DNA of 64,000 nucleotides from Akkermansia muciniphila (GCA_945890645.1 CAMDCV010000009.1:1-64000); one strand, 5' to 3'; positions 1-9,210 are shown, counted from the first letter of the stretch. The notes: generated by a model not told the origin, from the sequence alone. Translations and numbers: made by a program.

Positions 1-2
1 AC

Positions 3-143
3 GGACTGATTCGACAATATCTGCCCAAAGGCATGTGCCTGAACAATCTGACTCAGGCTAAGTGTGATCGCATCGCCCAAAAATTAAACACCCGACCCAG
101 GAAACGCTATGGATACAAGACTCCTGAAGAGCTTTTTAACTAA
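3..143 (+). CDS. IS30-family transposase, C-terminal fragment (cut by window edge)
   Basis: The frame starting at base 3 is open from the window edge to a TAA and gives 46 residues. The end contains the segments LPKG, LTQ, CDRIAQKLN, RPRKR and GYKTPEELF. This is the characteristic C-terminus of IS30-family DDE transposases, after the last catalytic Glu. Only the tail is visible, so activity cannot be judged. The window therefore begins at the right end of an insertion element lying just outside a stress-gene cluster. A reading as any other integrase type is unlikely because the RPRKR-GYKTPEE ending is very specific. Confidence 0.85.
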   Translation, partial: GLIRQYLPKGMCLNNLTQAKCDRIAQKLNTRPRKRYGYKTPEELFN

Positions 144-152
144 ATATCATTC

Positions 153-178
153 TGTTGCACTTCGCTCTTGAACCTGAG
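153..178. repeat. Putative right terminal inverted repeat of the IS30-like element
   Basis: Ten bases after the transposase stop lies TGTTGCACTTCGCTCTTGAA followed by CCTGAG. IS30-family elements end a short way downstream of the transposase with a terminal repeat that often has this GTTGCACTTCG-TCTTGAA pattern. The left repeat is outside the window, so the pairing cannot be checked here and the exact outer boundary is uncertain. Confidence 0.4.
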
Positions 179-266
179 TGCACTGTTTTGCATCACACAG
201 CAGAACTTTTACTCCTTCCTCCAAGGATAACGGGGTGTCCGGTTGATTCTCTTGATCGTTCATAAA

Positions 267-848
267 TTACCAAAATTTGAGATTATGTGCAGCGCGACCA
301 ATACGATTGGACAACGATTCAACAGTCCGCGTGGGACGTAATCGATGCACCTGATCCATCGCTTTTCCGACACCTTCACGCGCCGTGTCATATCCTTCAT
401 GGACACGGTGAGCAACAGGAGCAAATGCACCCCGGATTGCGTCGCGCATCGAGAGCATGGGCTCGTCTGCAAAACGTTCACCGAAAGTTGGCTTTCTTCT
501 CGCATTGATGATCATGTAGCCGATGGCCGCTCCTAAAACAACGGATCCCAAAACGAAGGTCATTGGATTGCGACGCACATACTCCTGTGAAGTAGCGAGT
601 GTGTCTTCGGCTTTAAGCACCGCCGAGTGATACATTTCCTTTGCACTGTCGGAAACGCGCTTAGCTACATCTTTGTTTGCAAGAGTGATGTCTCCCGCCA
701 TTTCTTCGACTTCCTGAGCTGTGTGTTTTGCGGCATTATAGACGACTTGCGCCGTTTCATTAGCTTCATCAGATGCTTGACGAGCAAAATCCTTGGCTAC
801 TTCCGGTAATTGAGGAATTGGTGGTACTGTTTGGATATCTGCGCTCAT
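267..848 (-). CDS. YqjD/ElaB-like (DUF883-type) membrane-anchored stress protein
   Basis: This is a 193-residue protein. Its first ~95 residues are Ala-, Glu- and Lys-rich and look helical/coiled-coil. One hydrophobic segment follows near residues 97-115 (TFVLGSVVLGAAIGYMI), then a basic tail. The layout matches the DUF883 (ElaB/YqjD) family, which in E. coli is tail-anchored in the inner membrane and binds ribosomes in stationary phase; the tail here is longer than usual. Its ATG overlaps the TGA of the upstream yciF-like gene by 4 bases (ATGA), which implies one transcript and coupled translation. Its role in stress physiology is inferred from the family. Confidence 0.65.
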   Translation of the reverse strand: MSADIQTVPPIPQLPEVAKDFARQASDEANETAQVVYNAAKHTAQEVEEMAGDITLANKDVAKRVSDSAKEMYHSAVLKAEDTLATSQEYVRRNPMTFVLGSVVLGAAIGYMIINARRKPTFGERFADEPMLSMRDAIRGAFAPVAHRVHEGYDTAREGVGKAMDQVHRLRPTRTVESLSNRIGRAAHNLKFW

Positions 849-1366
849 GATTTTGCTGCGGTTAATGTTTTCTCCGTAGTTTCTTCCAGAGCATCTTCAT
901 TGCTGCTGGCACGTGCTAAGATCGTCAGGGCTTTGTTGGTGGAGCCTTCTTCATCAAGAATTTCCTGCAACAACGTCGCTGCTTTCTTGTTTCCAAGCAA
1001 TGTAGCCCACTCGTGAAGACAACCGTAAGTCGCCATTTCATAGTGTTCGACTTTTTGTGCAGTGGCAATCAATGCGGCATTGATTGCGGGTGAACCTAGG
1101 AAGGAGGTGGCCATTTCATCGCCTTCTTTTAACAAGCCAACTGTGGCCTCACAAGTTTTCGCTTTCGCTTTGCGATCGAAGCATGCGAAAACCTCCTCGA
1201 CTTTCTTCGCATGCTCTACGGTTTGTTTAAGATGGAGTTCAAATGCCTTTTTCAGAGGTGTGCTAGTAGCGGCTTTTGCCATTTTGGGAAGCGCTTTAGC
1301 AATACGGCGCTCTGCATCGTATATATCGGCTAATTCGTTTAAAAATAAATCTTGGAGCGTTTTCAT
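845..1366 (-). CDS. YciF/YciE-type ferritin-like stress protein (DUF892)
   Basis: A 173-residue all-helical protein beginning MKTLQDLFLNELADIYDAE, the typical DUF892 opening. Later carboxylate/His motifs (VEHYEMATYGCL and LDEEGSTNKALT) fit the ferritin-like four-helix fold. The ATG at 1366 is preferred over the 20-residue in-frame extension upstream because family members start at MKTL. E. coli YciE/YciF are induced by osmotic and general stress; the biochemical role is not settled. It is the first gene of a two-gene unit with the YqjD-like gene. It faces away from another stress gene at 1705, so the intervening region probably carries both promoters. Confidence 0.8.
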   Translation of the reverse strand: MKTLQDLFLNELADIYDAERRIAKALPKMAKAATSTPLKKAFELHLKQTVEHAKKVEEVFACFDRKAKAKTCEATVGLLKEGDEMATSFLGSPAINAALIATAQKVEHYEMATYGCLHEWATLLGNKKAATLLQEILDEEGSTNKALTILARASSNEDALEETTEKTLTAAKS

Positions 1367-1704
1367 TAGTATAGTTTCTGTTTGTTGAAATGGGGCCGCG
1401 ATAGATTCGCAGCGTTCGATTGGCAAACTAGAATGTTACACATGCAATGGCTATGGGGTCTAACCCTACAAGATGCGGCTATTCGATAATTATAGAAAAG
1501 CAGGGTTTTACCCTATAGAAAATTTGAGAAATTCCGCCATGATGTTCCAACAGCAAGATGGAAAAATAGCTAACAAAAATTAACGAACTTTTTCTCTTAC
1601 AGAAAATCACATTATAATCATTGTATAGCACTATTCATTCGTATCTCTCCTTCAAAACTATATTCTTCACTGTCTCCAGTCAAAAAATCCCACCAACTAA
1701 AAAT
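1367..1704. other. Divergent intergenic region between two stress units
   Basis: A stretch of 338 bases without a credible gene, AT-rich especially after 1490. It separates the leftward yciF unit from the rightward glycine-zipper gene and must hold both promoters. A TATAAT hexamer at 1613-1618 is the best -10 element for the rightward gene. A short inverted repeat (AGGGTTTTACCCT) lies near 1503-1515 and could be an operator, but it is too small to be convincing. Confidence 0.5.
1590..1618 (+). promoter_or_regulatory. Candidate sigma70-type promoter of the stress gene at 1705
   Basis: A perfect -10 hexamer TATAAT occupies 1613-1618. Seventeen bases upstream is a poor -35 match (TTTTCT, 1590-1595). 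The predicted start near 1625 leaves a leader of about 80 bases before the ATG at 1705. The weak -35 would suit an activated or alternative-sigma promoter, which is inference. Confidence 0.35.
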
Positions 1705-2241
1705 ATGAGCAATAAATCAGTATACGCAATCGCAACCTCGGAAAACCAAGCCAACCAAATCGTTGATCACCTCACACAGTCAGGCTTCTCTTCGAACGAC
1801 ATCTCTGTTCTCTTCCCTGATAAGGATACTAGCCATGAGTTTTCTCATGAAAAAAACACTAAAGCTCCCGAAGGCGCTATTACAGGAGTAGCAACAGGCG
1901 GTGTACTAGGGGGCACTCTCGGATTGCTTGTCGGCATCGGGGCACTAGCGATTCCTGGTGTAGGGCCGCTTATTGCCGCAGGGCCACTTCTCGCTGCACT
2001 TAGCGGTGCAGCAGCCGGAGCTACCGTGGGCGGCATTACCGGTGGACTGATCGGTCTCGGCATTCCTGAACTTGAAGCTAAGCGCTATGAAAACAGAATC
2101 GCTGAAGGCAACATTCTCATTTCTGTTGTTGCGATGAATGGCGAAGATGTTGACCGTGCCGAAGACATTCTCACGAAAGCTGGCGCAGAGGATATCTCTG
2201 TCACATCGATTGGTGAGATCGCATCCACTTCGAATGCCTGA
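1705..2241 (+). CDS. Glycine-zipper general stress / low-temperature-induced-like protein
   Basis: 178 residues. The N-terminal ~50 residues (YAIATSENQANQIVDHL and SGFSSNDISVLFPD) look like the small alpha/beta domain of GsiB/YflT-type general stress proteins. The middle (about residues 55-125) is a Gly/Ala-rich hydrophobic glycine-zipper segment with GTLGLLVGIGALAIPGVG. The C-terminus (ILISVVAMNGEDVDRAEDIL) repeats the alpha/beta type fold. Proteins of this layout are commonly annotated as low-temperature-induced or stress proteins and presumably associate with membranes. The ATG at 1705 is chosen over an upstream in-frame ATG at 1621 because the first 28 residues are not family-like and overlap the -10 region. 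Confidence 0.7.
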   Translation: MSNKSVYAIATSENQANQIVDHLTQSGFSSNDISVLFPDKDTSHEFSHEKNTKAPEGAITGVATGGVLGGTLGLLVGIGALAIPGVGPLIAAGPLLAALSGAAAGATVGGITGGLIGLGIPELEAKRYENRIAEGNILISVVAMNGEDVDRAEDILTKAGAEDISVTSIGEIASTSNA

Positions 2242-2270
2242 TCCGCATAGATTCATACGTCTTAAACTTC

Positions 2271-2304
2271 ATACAGTCCCCTTCTCTGGGGACTGTATTT
2301 TTTT
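2271..2304 (+). terminator. Rho-independent terminator after the stress gene
   Basis: An 11-bp perfect stem (ATACAGTCCCC at 2271-2281 with GGGGACTGTAT at 2288-2298) encloses a 6-base loop and runs into a T-tract to 2304. It lies 29 bases after the stop of the 1705 gene and separates it from the degradation block. Confidence 0.92.
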
Positions 2305-2369
2305 ACCCATAAATTTCAGTTAGTAACAGGTGGGAAAGAAACCCTATTGGCCCAACGTATGACTTGACG

Positions 2370-3374
2370 ATGATAAAGAATTTATTAGTTGCTTTTCTAA
2401 TCACTACGGTCACGCATGCCGCGCCTCTCAAGGTGTACATCCTATCCGGGCAATCAAACATGCAAGGTCACGCTAGTGTTACGACCTTTGATTACCTCGC
2501 CAATGATCCAAAAACAGCTCCCATGCTTGAGGAAATGCGCGATAAAAGTGGCAAGCACACCGTTTGCGACCGCGTATGGATCAGCTATCTTTCGCAAGAC
2601 AAAAGCGGCAAAAATACCGTCAAAGAAGGCAAACTCACCACTGGTTACGCGGCCCGTGAGGATACCATCGGGCCCGAATTCACCTTTGGCATCACCATGC
2701 AAAAACTCCACGATGGTCCCATTCTCATCATCAAAACGGCATGGGGCGGGAAAAATATCCACACCGATTTCCGACCACCTTCCTCATCTCCCGAAGGCGC
2801 AGGAGTTTACTACAAACTCATGATGGAACACGTGAAAAAAGTCCTTGAGGATCCGAAAAAAGTCGTGCCTTCTTTCGATGCCAAAGATGGCTACGAAATC
2901 GCTGGCTTCGTGTGGTTTCAGGGCTGGAATGACCTCGTCGATCAGGCCAAATATCCCAAGCGCGGTGAGCGTGGTGGCTACGATTCTTACACGGATAACA
3001 TGGCTCACTTCATCCGTGATGTGCGCAAAGATTTAAACGCCCCCAAGATGCCATTCGTTATTGGAGTGCTTGGCGTCAATGGTCCCGTCGATACCTTCGA
3101 TGGCCCGCGTTACAAAGGCATCTACCAGAATTTTCGCGATGCCCAAGCCGCCCCTGCGAAAATGCCGGAATTCAAAGGCAATGTTGCCGCCGTCCTAACG
3201 GAAAATTTCTGGGACCACAAACTCGCCGCCGCGCGCGATAAAAAAGACCGCAGCCCTGAAGAAGAAGAAATCGCCAAGGGCGCGTCAAACCAAGGCTTCC
3301 ACTACTATGGTGCCGCAAAATTTTTCGCTCCTGCTGGCAAAGAATTTGCAGAAGCTTTGCACAGTCTTAAATAA
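2370..3374 (+). CDS. Secreted SGNH carbohydrate esterase (sialate O-acetylesterase-like, CE6 type)
   Basis: 334 residues with a signal peptide (MIKNLLVAFLITTVTHA) followed at once by the catalytic block KVYILSGQSNMQGH. GQSNM carries the nucleophilic Ser of the DUF303/CE6 acetyl xylan and sialate esterases. Further family features are KTAWGGKNI and GFVWFQGWND; the last corresponds to the FQGWND block. A GFHYYGAAKFF segment near the end carries a candidate catalytic His. The likely role is removal of acetyl groups from exported polysaccharide. A TTG two codons upstream is in frame; the ATG at 2370 is preferred because it starts the signal peptide. It is the first gene of the degradation block. 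Confidence 0.85.
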   Translation: MIKNLLVAFLITTVTHAAPLKVYILSGQSNMQGHASVTTFDYLANDPKTAPMLEEMRDKSGKHTVCDRVWISYLSQDKSGKNTVKEGKLTTGYAAREDTIGPEFTFGITMQKLHDGPILIIKTAWGGKNIHTDFRPPSSSPEGAGVYYKLMMEHVKKVLEDPKKVVPSFDAKDGYEIAGFVWFQGWNDLVDQAKYPKRGERGGYDSYTDNMAHFIRDVRKDLNAPKMPFVIGVLGVNGPVDTFDGPRYKGIYQNFRDAQAAPAKMPEFKGNVAAVLTENFWDHKLAAARDKKDRSPEEEEIAKGASNQGFHYYGAAKFFAPAGKEFAEALHSLK

Positions 3375-3513
3375 TTCGCCAATTACCGCAGCTAATGCCT
3401 TTACCATCTTTGACCTTCACTGCCCCTACAGCATGGTTTTTTAGTAAAGAATGTAAGCACGGTATTGCTATCTATCTTTAGGAAGTTATTGTCGCACGCT
3501 CCGTCTATTCGTT

Positions 3514-6366
3514 ATGAAGAAGTCGTTTCTACTTACTATTACTCTTTTCAACCTGCATTCCCCTGCGCAGGCAAAAATCGATTTTTCCCGTGACGTCCGC
3601 CCCATCCTTAACGCCCATTGCACCGCCTGCCACGGCGGCGTCAAGGAAGCGGGCGAAGTTTCCTTCATCTACCGCGACCGCGCCCTCGGCAAGGGCGAAT
3701 CAGGAAAATTCGTCATCGTCCCTGGCAACCCTGCCGCGTCGGAAATGATCGCCCGCATCACCACCAGCGATCCGGACGACATCATGCCGAAACCCGAACA
3801 CGGTCCGCCACTCCAAGAGAAGGAAATCGCCATTCTTCGCCAATGGATCACCGAAGGCGCTGAGTGGGGGGAACATTGGTCCTTCGTCCCACCCGCCAAT
3901 CATCCGCTGCCTTCCGTTAAAAATACCTACTGGTCGGTTCAACCACTCGACCACTTCATTCTCGCTCGTCTCGAAGAAAAAAATCTCACGCCCTCCCCCG
4001 CCGCCAGCCCTGCTGCATGGCTGCGCCGCGCCTCCTTCGATCTCATTGGTCTGCCGCCTACGATTGAGGAACTCGATGCCTTTGAAAAAGCCGCCGCCAT
4101 CGATTTCAAAACCGCTATCGAAAAAGAAACCACCCGCCTTCTCGACTCCGCACGTTTCGGCGAGCGCTGGGCTTCTGTGTGGATGGATCTCGCTCGCTAC
4201 GCCGACTCCGCTGGCTACGCCGACGACAGCCGCCGCGAAGTCTGGAAATACCGCGACTGGCTCATCGATGCCTTCAATCGCGACCTACCCTTCGATCAAT
4301 TCACCATCGAACAAATCGCCGGCGATCTCATCCCCAATGCCACACTTGATCAACAAATCGCCACCACTTTCAGTCGCCTCTCCCAAGTGAACAGCGAGGG
4401 CGGCACCGACGACGAAGAATTCCGCGTCGTCGCCGTCATGGACCGCATGAATACCGCTTGGGAAGCGTGGATGGGTGTCAGTTTCGGCTGTGTGCAATGT
4501 CACTCGCACCCCTACGACCCGATCCGCCACGAGGAATTTTACGATTTCATGGAGTTCTTCAATCAATCCGCCGATGCCGATCTCATCGAAGATTTCCCTA
4601 AGCTCAGCGTCCCACTCGACAAGTCCCGATATCCCGAAGCCAACGCACTCAACAAACAAATTCACGACGCACAAAAATCTCTCTTCGCCACGCGCTCGCA
4701 GATCGACTCCGCCTCCACATGGCATCAGCCAAAGGCCATGACTGCCACAGCGAAAAAGGCCCTCCTCACAATCAGCGAAGAAAACGGAATTGCCGAGTTC
4801 CGTGCTGACCCGAACGTCGCTGCTGGTGCCGAATACATGCTGAATTTCGGTACCGATCTCAGTACCGTGACCGCCCTGCGTTTGCAACTTCTCCCGCTCG
4901 ATATCGAAAAAGCCAAGCACACACCCGAGTGGGGCGGCATCATTCGCAAAATTGTATTAGAGACCATCGCGCCCGATGGCAAAGCCACCGCCATCCCTTT
5001 ATTCGAAGGCATTGCCGATGAAGCCCACCCAATGTTCGACCCGAGTCTCTCGATCAAAGGAGCCGACCGCGCCTGGGGCACCTACTCAAAAATTCACACC
5101 CCACGACACGCCACCTTCGTCCTCACCGAGCCACTCACACTCGCCCCCGGCACCCAACTCCGCGTCACACTCCACAATGGTTTCATCTACGGCGCCAGCT
5201 ACCCGATGGTCGCCAAACGCGGACGCATCAGCCTCACCGATCAACCGCTGTGGATCACCCATCGCCAACTACCAGAAGTGACCACAGCGAAGCAACAAAT
5301 CGAGGACGCCCGTCAAAAACTCAAAGCCATCCCCTCCGTAGCCACGCCGACCATGGTCCAGCTCGATCCTTTCGTCCCCCGCGCCACCCACAAGTTTGAG
5401 CGCGGCAACTGGCTCGACAAAGGAGTGTTTATCAAAGAAGCCAACACGCCCAAACTTTTCCCGCCATTGAAAAAATCTGGCGACCGCGCCACCCGCCTCG
5501 ACCTCGCCCGCTGGGTTGCCGCCCCAGAAAATCCACTCACCGCTCGCGTCGCCGTGAATCGCCTGTGGCTCGAACTTTTCGGCACCGGCATCGTCCCGAC
5601 ACCCGAAGACTTCGGCTCAGCTGGTGAACCGCCAACTCATCCGGAATTGTTAGATCACCTCGCCCTTCGTTTCGTGAACGACAAAAAATGGAGCATCAAG
5701 GCCATGCTGCGCGAACTCGTCACCAGCGCCACTTACCGCCAAGATGCCACCATCCCCGAAGCCCTCGCCGAGAGTGATTCCGGCAATCGACTCCTCGCCC
5801 GCGGCCCACGCCAACGTCTCACCGCAGAGATGATGCGCGACCACTCGCTTACCGTCTCCGGCCTCATCAGTCATCAAATCGGCGGCATGCCCGTCCATCC
5901 CCCACTGCCACCCGGCGTCTGGAAACCCTTCACCCGCGATGACTGGAAAACACCCCCACCCGGCAACCCCGAGCGCTATCGCCGCGCCGTTTATATCTAT
6001 TTCAAACGCAGCCTACTCTATCCGCTTTTCAGTTCCTTCGATGTCCCCGCACGCGATCTTTCCTCCAAGCGACGCCTCGTTTCAAACACCCCGTTGCAAG
6101 CGCTCACCACCCTCAACGATGCCGCCTTCCAAGAAGCCGCCGAAGCCCTTGCCCAGCGCATGAGCACCGCCGCGCCAAACGATCTGAATGCCGCCATCGC
6201 CTACGGCTATCGCCTTACGACATCACGCCCCATCACCCCCGACCGCGCCACCGAGCTACACGCCCTCCACCAACGACTACTCACCGAATACCAGTCCGAT
6301 CCCAAAGCCGCCCTCACCGTCATCGCCTCCGTCCTCATCAACCTCGACGAAGCCCTCACCCGGTAA
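3514..6366 (+). CDS. Planctomycete-type cytochrome protein, PSCyt1-DUF1549-DUF1553
   Basis: 950 residues with a signal peptide (about residues 1-20). A PSCyt1 domain follows with heme motif CTACH at 36-40 and MPKP later as a possible axial Met region. A DUF1549 (PSCyt2) domain with second motif CVQCH at 326-330 comes next. A middle jelly-roll-like region leads to the C-terminal DUF1553 (PSD1) domain (NRLWLELFGTGIVPTPEDFG and the LSSKRRLVSNTPLQAL region). This architecture is hugely expanded in Planctomycetota and Verrucomicrobiota and is nearly always followed by a DUF1501 gene, as here 12 bases downstream. Its chemistry is unproven; oxidative steps in glycan breakdown and electron transfer have been proposed. 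Confidence 0.92.
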   Translation: MKKSFLLTITLFNLHSPAQAKIDFSRDVRPILNAHCTACHGGVKEAGEVSFIYRDRALGKGESGKFVIVPGNPAASEMIARITTSDPDDIMPKPEHGPPLQEKEIAILRQWITEGAEWGEHWSFVPPANHPLPSVKNTYWSVQPLDHFILARLEEKNLTPSPAASPAAWLRRASFDLIGLPPTIEELDAFEKAAAIDFKTAIEKETTRLLDSARFGERWASVWMDLARYADSAGYADDSRREVWKYRDWLIDAFNRDLPFDQFTIEQIAGDLIPNATLDQQIATTFSRLSQVNSEGGTDDEEFRVVAVMDRMNTAWEAWMGVSFGCVQCHSHPYDPIRHEEFYDFMEFFNQSADADLIEDFPKLSVPLDKSRYPEANALNKQIHDAQKSLFATRSQIDSASTWHQPKAMTATAKKALLTISEENGIAEFRADPNVAAGAEYMLNFGTDLSTVTALRLQLLPLDIEKAKHTPEWGGIIRKIVLETIAPDGKATAIPLFEGIADEAHPMFDPSLSIKGADRAWGTYSKIHTPRHATFVLTEPLTLAPGTQLRVTLHNGFIYGASYPMVAKRGRISLTDQPLWITHRQLPEVTTAKQQIEDARQKLKAIPSVATPTMVQLDPFVPRATHKFERGNWLDKGVFIKEANTPKLFPPLKKSGDRATRLDLARWVAAPENPLTARVAVNRLWLELFGTGIVPTPEDFGSAGEPPTHPELLDHLALRFVNDKKWSIKAMLRELVTSATYRQDATIPEALAESDSGNRLLARGPRQRLTAEMMRDHSLTVSGLISHQIGGMPVHPPLPPGVWKPFTRDDWKTPPPGNPERYRRAVYIYFKRSLLYPLFSSFDVPARDLSSKRRLVSNTPLQALTTLNDAAFQEAAEALAQRMSTAAPNDLNAAIAYGYRLTTSRPITPDRATELHALHQRLLTEYQSDPKAALTVIASVLINLDEALTR

Positions 6367-6378
6367 ATTCTTAACGCC

Positions 6379-7860
6379 ATGTCTCTCCATCAACACCTTC
6401 TCGAAGAACAACTTCGCCACTCGACTCGGCGCCATTTCCTCAAGGAATCGGCTTTCGGCCTCGGCGCTCTCTATCTCGGCGCTCAGCAACTGCAGGGTGC
6501 CACGGGAAAGCCCGCGATCCAGCGCGACACCGCCACGCCCCTCGCGACTCTCGCCCCCCCGTTCGCACCGAAGGCGAAACGCATTATTTTCCTCCACATG
6601 GCCGGTGCGCCCAGCCAGATGGAGCTTTTCGACTACAAGCCGATGCTCGCCAAGTATGACGGCAAGCTTTGCCCCCAGGAATACCTCGAAGGCCAACGGT
6701 TCGCCTTCATTCAAGGTGTGCCGAAATTGTTAGGTCCGCAGTTCGACTTCAAGCAACACGGCAAATCCGGTGCCTACATTTCCGATCGCTTGCCCTCTCT
6801 CTACAAACACGCCGATAAACTGTGTTTCATCAAGTCGATGGTCACCGACCAATTCAATCACGCTCCCGCTAAACTGCTGATGCACACGGGAAATCAGAAC
6901 CTCGGTTACCCGTCGATGGGTTCCTGGGTCACTTGGGGTCTCGGCAGCGAAAACCAGAACCTCCCCGGTTTCATGGTCTTGCTCTCCGGCGGACGCTCGC
7001 CACGCGCGGGTGCCGCATTGTGGGCAAATGGTTTCCTACCTTCTGTTTACCAAGGTGTGCAATGCCGTTCCGGCAGCGATCCTGTTCTTAATGCCGCCAA
7101 CCCCACCGGCCTCAGCCGCGATGTCCGTCGCGCCGCTCTCGATTCTCTCAACCGCCTCAACGCCAAAACACATGAAGAACTCGGCGATCCGGAAACCGTG
7201 ACTCGCATTTCTCAATACGAAATGGCCTACCGCATGCAGGTATCGGTGCCGGAAGTCATGAGCATCCGCAATGAACCGAAACCCGTGCTCAACATGTATG
7301 GCGCGGATCCTGACAAAGCCTCGTTTGCGAACAATTGCCTGCTCGCCCGACGCCTTGCCGAAAATGGCGTGCGTTTCATCCAGCTCTTCGATTGGGGTTG
7401 GGACACGCATGGCTCCAATGCCTCAGAATCACTCAAAGACGGCTTCGTGAAAAAATGCAACGACATCGATAAAGCCGTCGGCGCACTACTCAGCGATCTC
7501 GAAATGCGCGGCATGCTCGATGACACTCTTGTGGTTTGGGGTGGCGAGTTCGGTCGCACGCCCATGCATGAAAACCGCGGCGGCGGCGCGGCGAATGCCT
7601 TTGTCGGACGCGACCACAACCCGAACGCCTTCACCATCTGGATGGCCGGTGGCGGCGTCAAACCCGGCCTCACCTACGGCGAAACCGATGAACTCGGCTA
7701 TCGCGTCGCGACTAACCCGGTGCAAGTCCGCGATTTCCAAGCCACCATCCTCCACCTCCTCGGCTTCGATCACCACAAACTCTCCTTCCCCTTCCAAGGA
7801 CTCAATCAAAAGCTGACAGGGGTTAAACCTACGAAAGTCATTAAGGATATTCTCACGTAA
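6379..7860 (+). CDS. DUF1501 protein with Tat signal
   Basis: 493 residues. It begins with a twin-arginine signal (STRRHFLKESAFGLGALYLG), so it should be exported folded. The body has the DUF1501 alkaline-phosphatase-like pattern: IIFLHMAGAPSQMELFDYKP near residue 75, LFDWGWDTHG, VVWGGEFGRTP and GRDHNPNAFT. These are the equivalents of metal-binding blocks in the sulfatase/phosphatase superfamily. It lies 12 bases after the PSCyt gene and is almost certainly co-transcribed. The pair is one of the most conserved gene couples in the PVC superphylum. The substrate is unknown. Confidence 0.92.
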   Translation: MSLHQHLLEEQLRHSTRRHFLKESAFGLGALYLGAQQLQGATGKPAIQRDTATPLATLAPPFAPKAKRIIFLHMAGAPSQMELFDYKPMLAKYDGKLCPQEYLEGQRFAFIQGVPKLLGPQFDFKQHGKSGAYISDRLPSLYKHADKLCFIKSMVTDQFNHAPAKLLMHTGNQNLGYPSMGSWVTWGLGSENQNLPGFMVLLSGGRSPRAGAALWANGFLPSVYQGVQCRSGSDPVLNAANPTGLSRDVRRAALDSLNRLNAKTHEELGDPETVTRISQYEMAYRMQVSVPEVMSIRNEPKPVLNMYGADPDKASFANNCLLARRLAENGVRFIQLFDWGWDTHGSNASESLKDGFVKKCNDIDKAVGALLSDLEMRGMLDDTLVVWGGEFGRTPMHENRGGGAANAFVGRDHNPNAFTIWMAGGGVKPGLTYGETDELGYRVATNPVQVRDFQATILHLLGFDHHKLSFPFQGLNQKLTGVKPTKVIKDILT

Positions 7861-7914
7861 ATAAGATTGGTGTTGAAAAATCCGAGCGAACTGCGCCTGC
7901 AAAAATATTAGCAA

Positions 7915-8244
7915 ATGACGTCCTTCCCCACTCTCCTAGAAATATTCAAATCTCTCGCGACGCAACTGCCTCTCGTTCTCGTTTGCTTGATTGGCTTCAT
8001 CATCATTATGCTTCGAGCGCGCCATCTGGGGAAAGCGGCGTTGCCTGCCATGATGGGCTTCGGTTTGGCGATCATCATGACGGTTGTCGGCCCTATTATC
8101 TGGATTTTTTTGCCACAGCATTTGATCAACATTCAGCACACGGATATTCCCGGAGTATTCGCGGCGATTTCAACAATTCAATCCTTTTGCTGGGCCGGTG
8201 TTCTGGCGCTGTTACTGATGAGCATCCTAGCCAGACATTCATAG
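7915..8244 (+). CDS. Small three-helix membrane protein, unrecognised
   Basis: 109 residues with three clear hydrophobic segments: about 18-34 (LPLVLVCLIGFIIIMLR), 45-67 (MMGFGLAIIMTVVGPIIWIF) and 85-106 (STIQSFCWAGVLALLLMSIL). No motif is recognised. Codon use looks like that of the neighbours. It sits 54 bases after the DUF1501 gene and may be read through from it, but there is no functional link to propose. The ATG at 7915 is the only good start in the frame. Confidence 0.6.
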   Translation: MTSFPTLLEIFKSLATQLPLVLVCLIGFIIIMLRARHLGKAALPAMMGFGLAIIMTVVGPIIWIFLPQHLINIQHTDIPGVFAAISTIQSFCWAGVLALLLMSILARHS

Positions 8245-8354
8245 ACAAATCATTCAAGTTTCCCCCAAAAAAAATAAAGTATTGCCTAAAATCAAGGCGT
8301 GTGATTGACACTGGTAGCCGCATTAAAGAAGCTACTTCACAGCAAAACTGTCGC

Positions 8355-9176
8355 ATGAACAGACACACATCAAGTTCGACTGCCTTCACCTATCTCGTCG
8401 CAGTCATTTTTCTGAGTTTGCCTCCTTTAGCGAACGCTCAAGAACTCTACACCCAAAAAGGCACTGATCCCACATTCAAAGAATTGCTCGCGGACAAAAA
8501 AATCCCGCAAGGCGTCAACTCAAACGACGGTATCAAGGGATCAAAAATTGATGTCAACAATCGTCTCGTCGAAATGACTCCGGAAGCGAAACGCCGCATC
8601 CCTGAAGATATCAGTATTCACACCCTCGGCAATAGCGTAATCCGCCGCGAAAATTTCGATAAATGGTCGCGCTGGTACCAAGAAGACGGAAGCACACAAG
8701 TCTTCCGCCTTTTCACTGGCGAAGTAAATGTCCGCAATGAACGCGACAAAGCCGCTCGCATCGAAGCCTTCAGCAAACTCAGTTGGAAACGCGGTGATTG
8801 GCATGAGTGGAGTGGCACATATACCTTGGTCAAACCGCACGGCGCCGCCATTTTTCAAGCGAAAAACAACGAAAACGATTGGTCCGTTCAGCTTAATACA
8901 AATTCTAAAGGCGACGTCATTCTGAATCATCGACGCGATAAGGATAAAGTCATCGCCAAAGCCATGATTGGCAAACCTTTCCATATATTGGTGCGCGATA
9001 ACGGTCACGACTATGAAGTTTTCCTCAACGGTACCAAGGTCGGTTCCGGTTCCTACGCACGTCCCACTGGCACAACCAATTTCCGTTGGGGCATGTATCT
9101 CGGCGGCAATGATGTCACCCACGATGCCATCATCTTCGTGTCCGGTGCCACCATCGATGGCAAAGCAAAAAAATAA
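8355..9176 (+). CDS. Exported jelly-roll protein, possible polysaccharide lyase
   Basis: 273 residues. The ATG at 8355 gives a good signal peptide ending ...LSLPPLANA, then mature QELYTQKG. The C-terminal two thirds is rich in alternating beta segments: FRLFTGEVNVRNERDKAARI, WHEWSGTYTLVKPHGAAIFQ, FHILVRDNGHDYEVFLNG and TTNFRWGMYLGG. That pattern resembles the concanavalin/beta-jelly-roll fold of polysaccharide lyases such as PL7 or PL20. No catalytic residues can be assigned with certainty, so the lyase reading is an inference from fold and context. It lies between the DUF1501 unit and the peptidases. An upstream in-frame extension to 7983 overlaps the previous gene and was not used. Confidence 0.6.
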   Translation: MNRHTSSSTAFTYLVAVIFLSLPPLANAQELYTQKGTDPTFKELLADKKIPQGVNSNDGIKGSKIDVNNRLVEMTPEAKRRIPEDISIHTLGNSVIRRENFDKWSRWYQEDGSTQVFRLFTGEVNVRNERDKAARIEAFSKLSWKRGDWHEWSGTYTLVKPHGAAIFQAKNNENDWSVQLNTNSKGDVILNHRRDKDKVIAKAMIGKPFHILVRDNGHDYEVFLNGTKVGSGSYARPTGTTNFRWGMYLGGNDVTHDAIIFVSGATIDGKAKK

Positions 9177-9210
9177 CGCCCACTTTTCCCTACTCTACTC
9201 ACTCTGCATC

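Noticed and set aside
4285-4920. 211-codon reverse frame inside the PSCyt gene
   Set aside because: Shadow of a clear forward gene; composition follows the complementary codons only.
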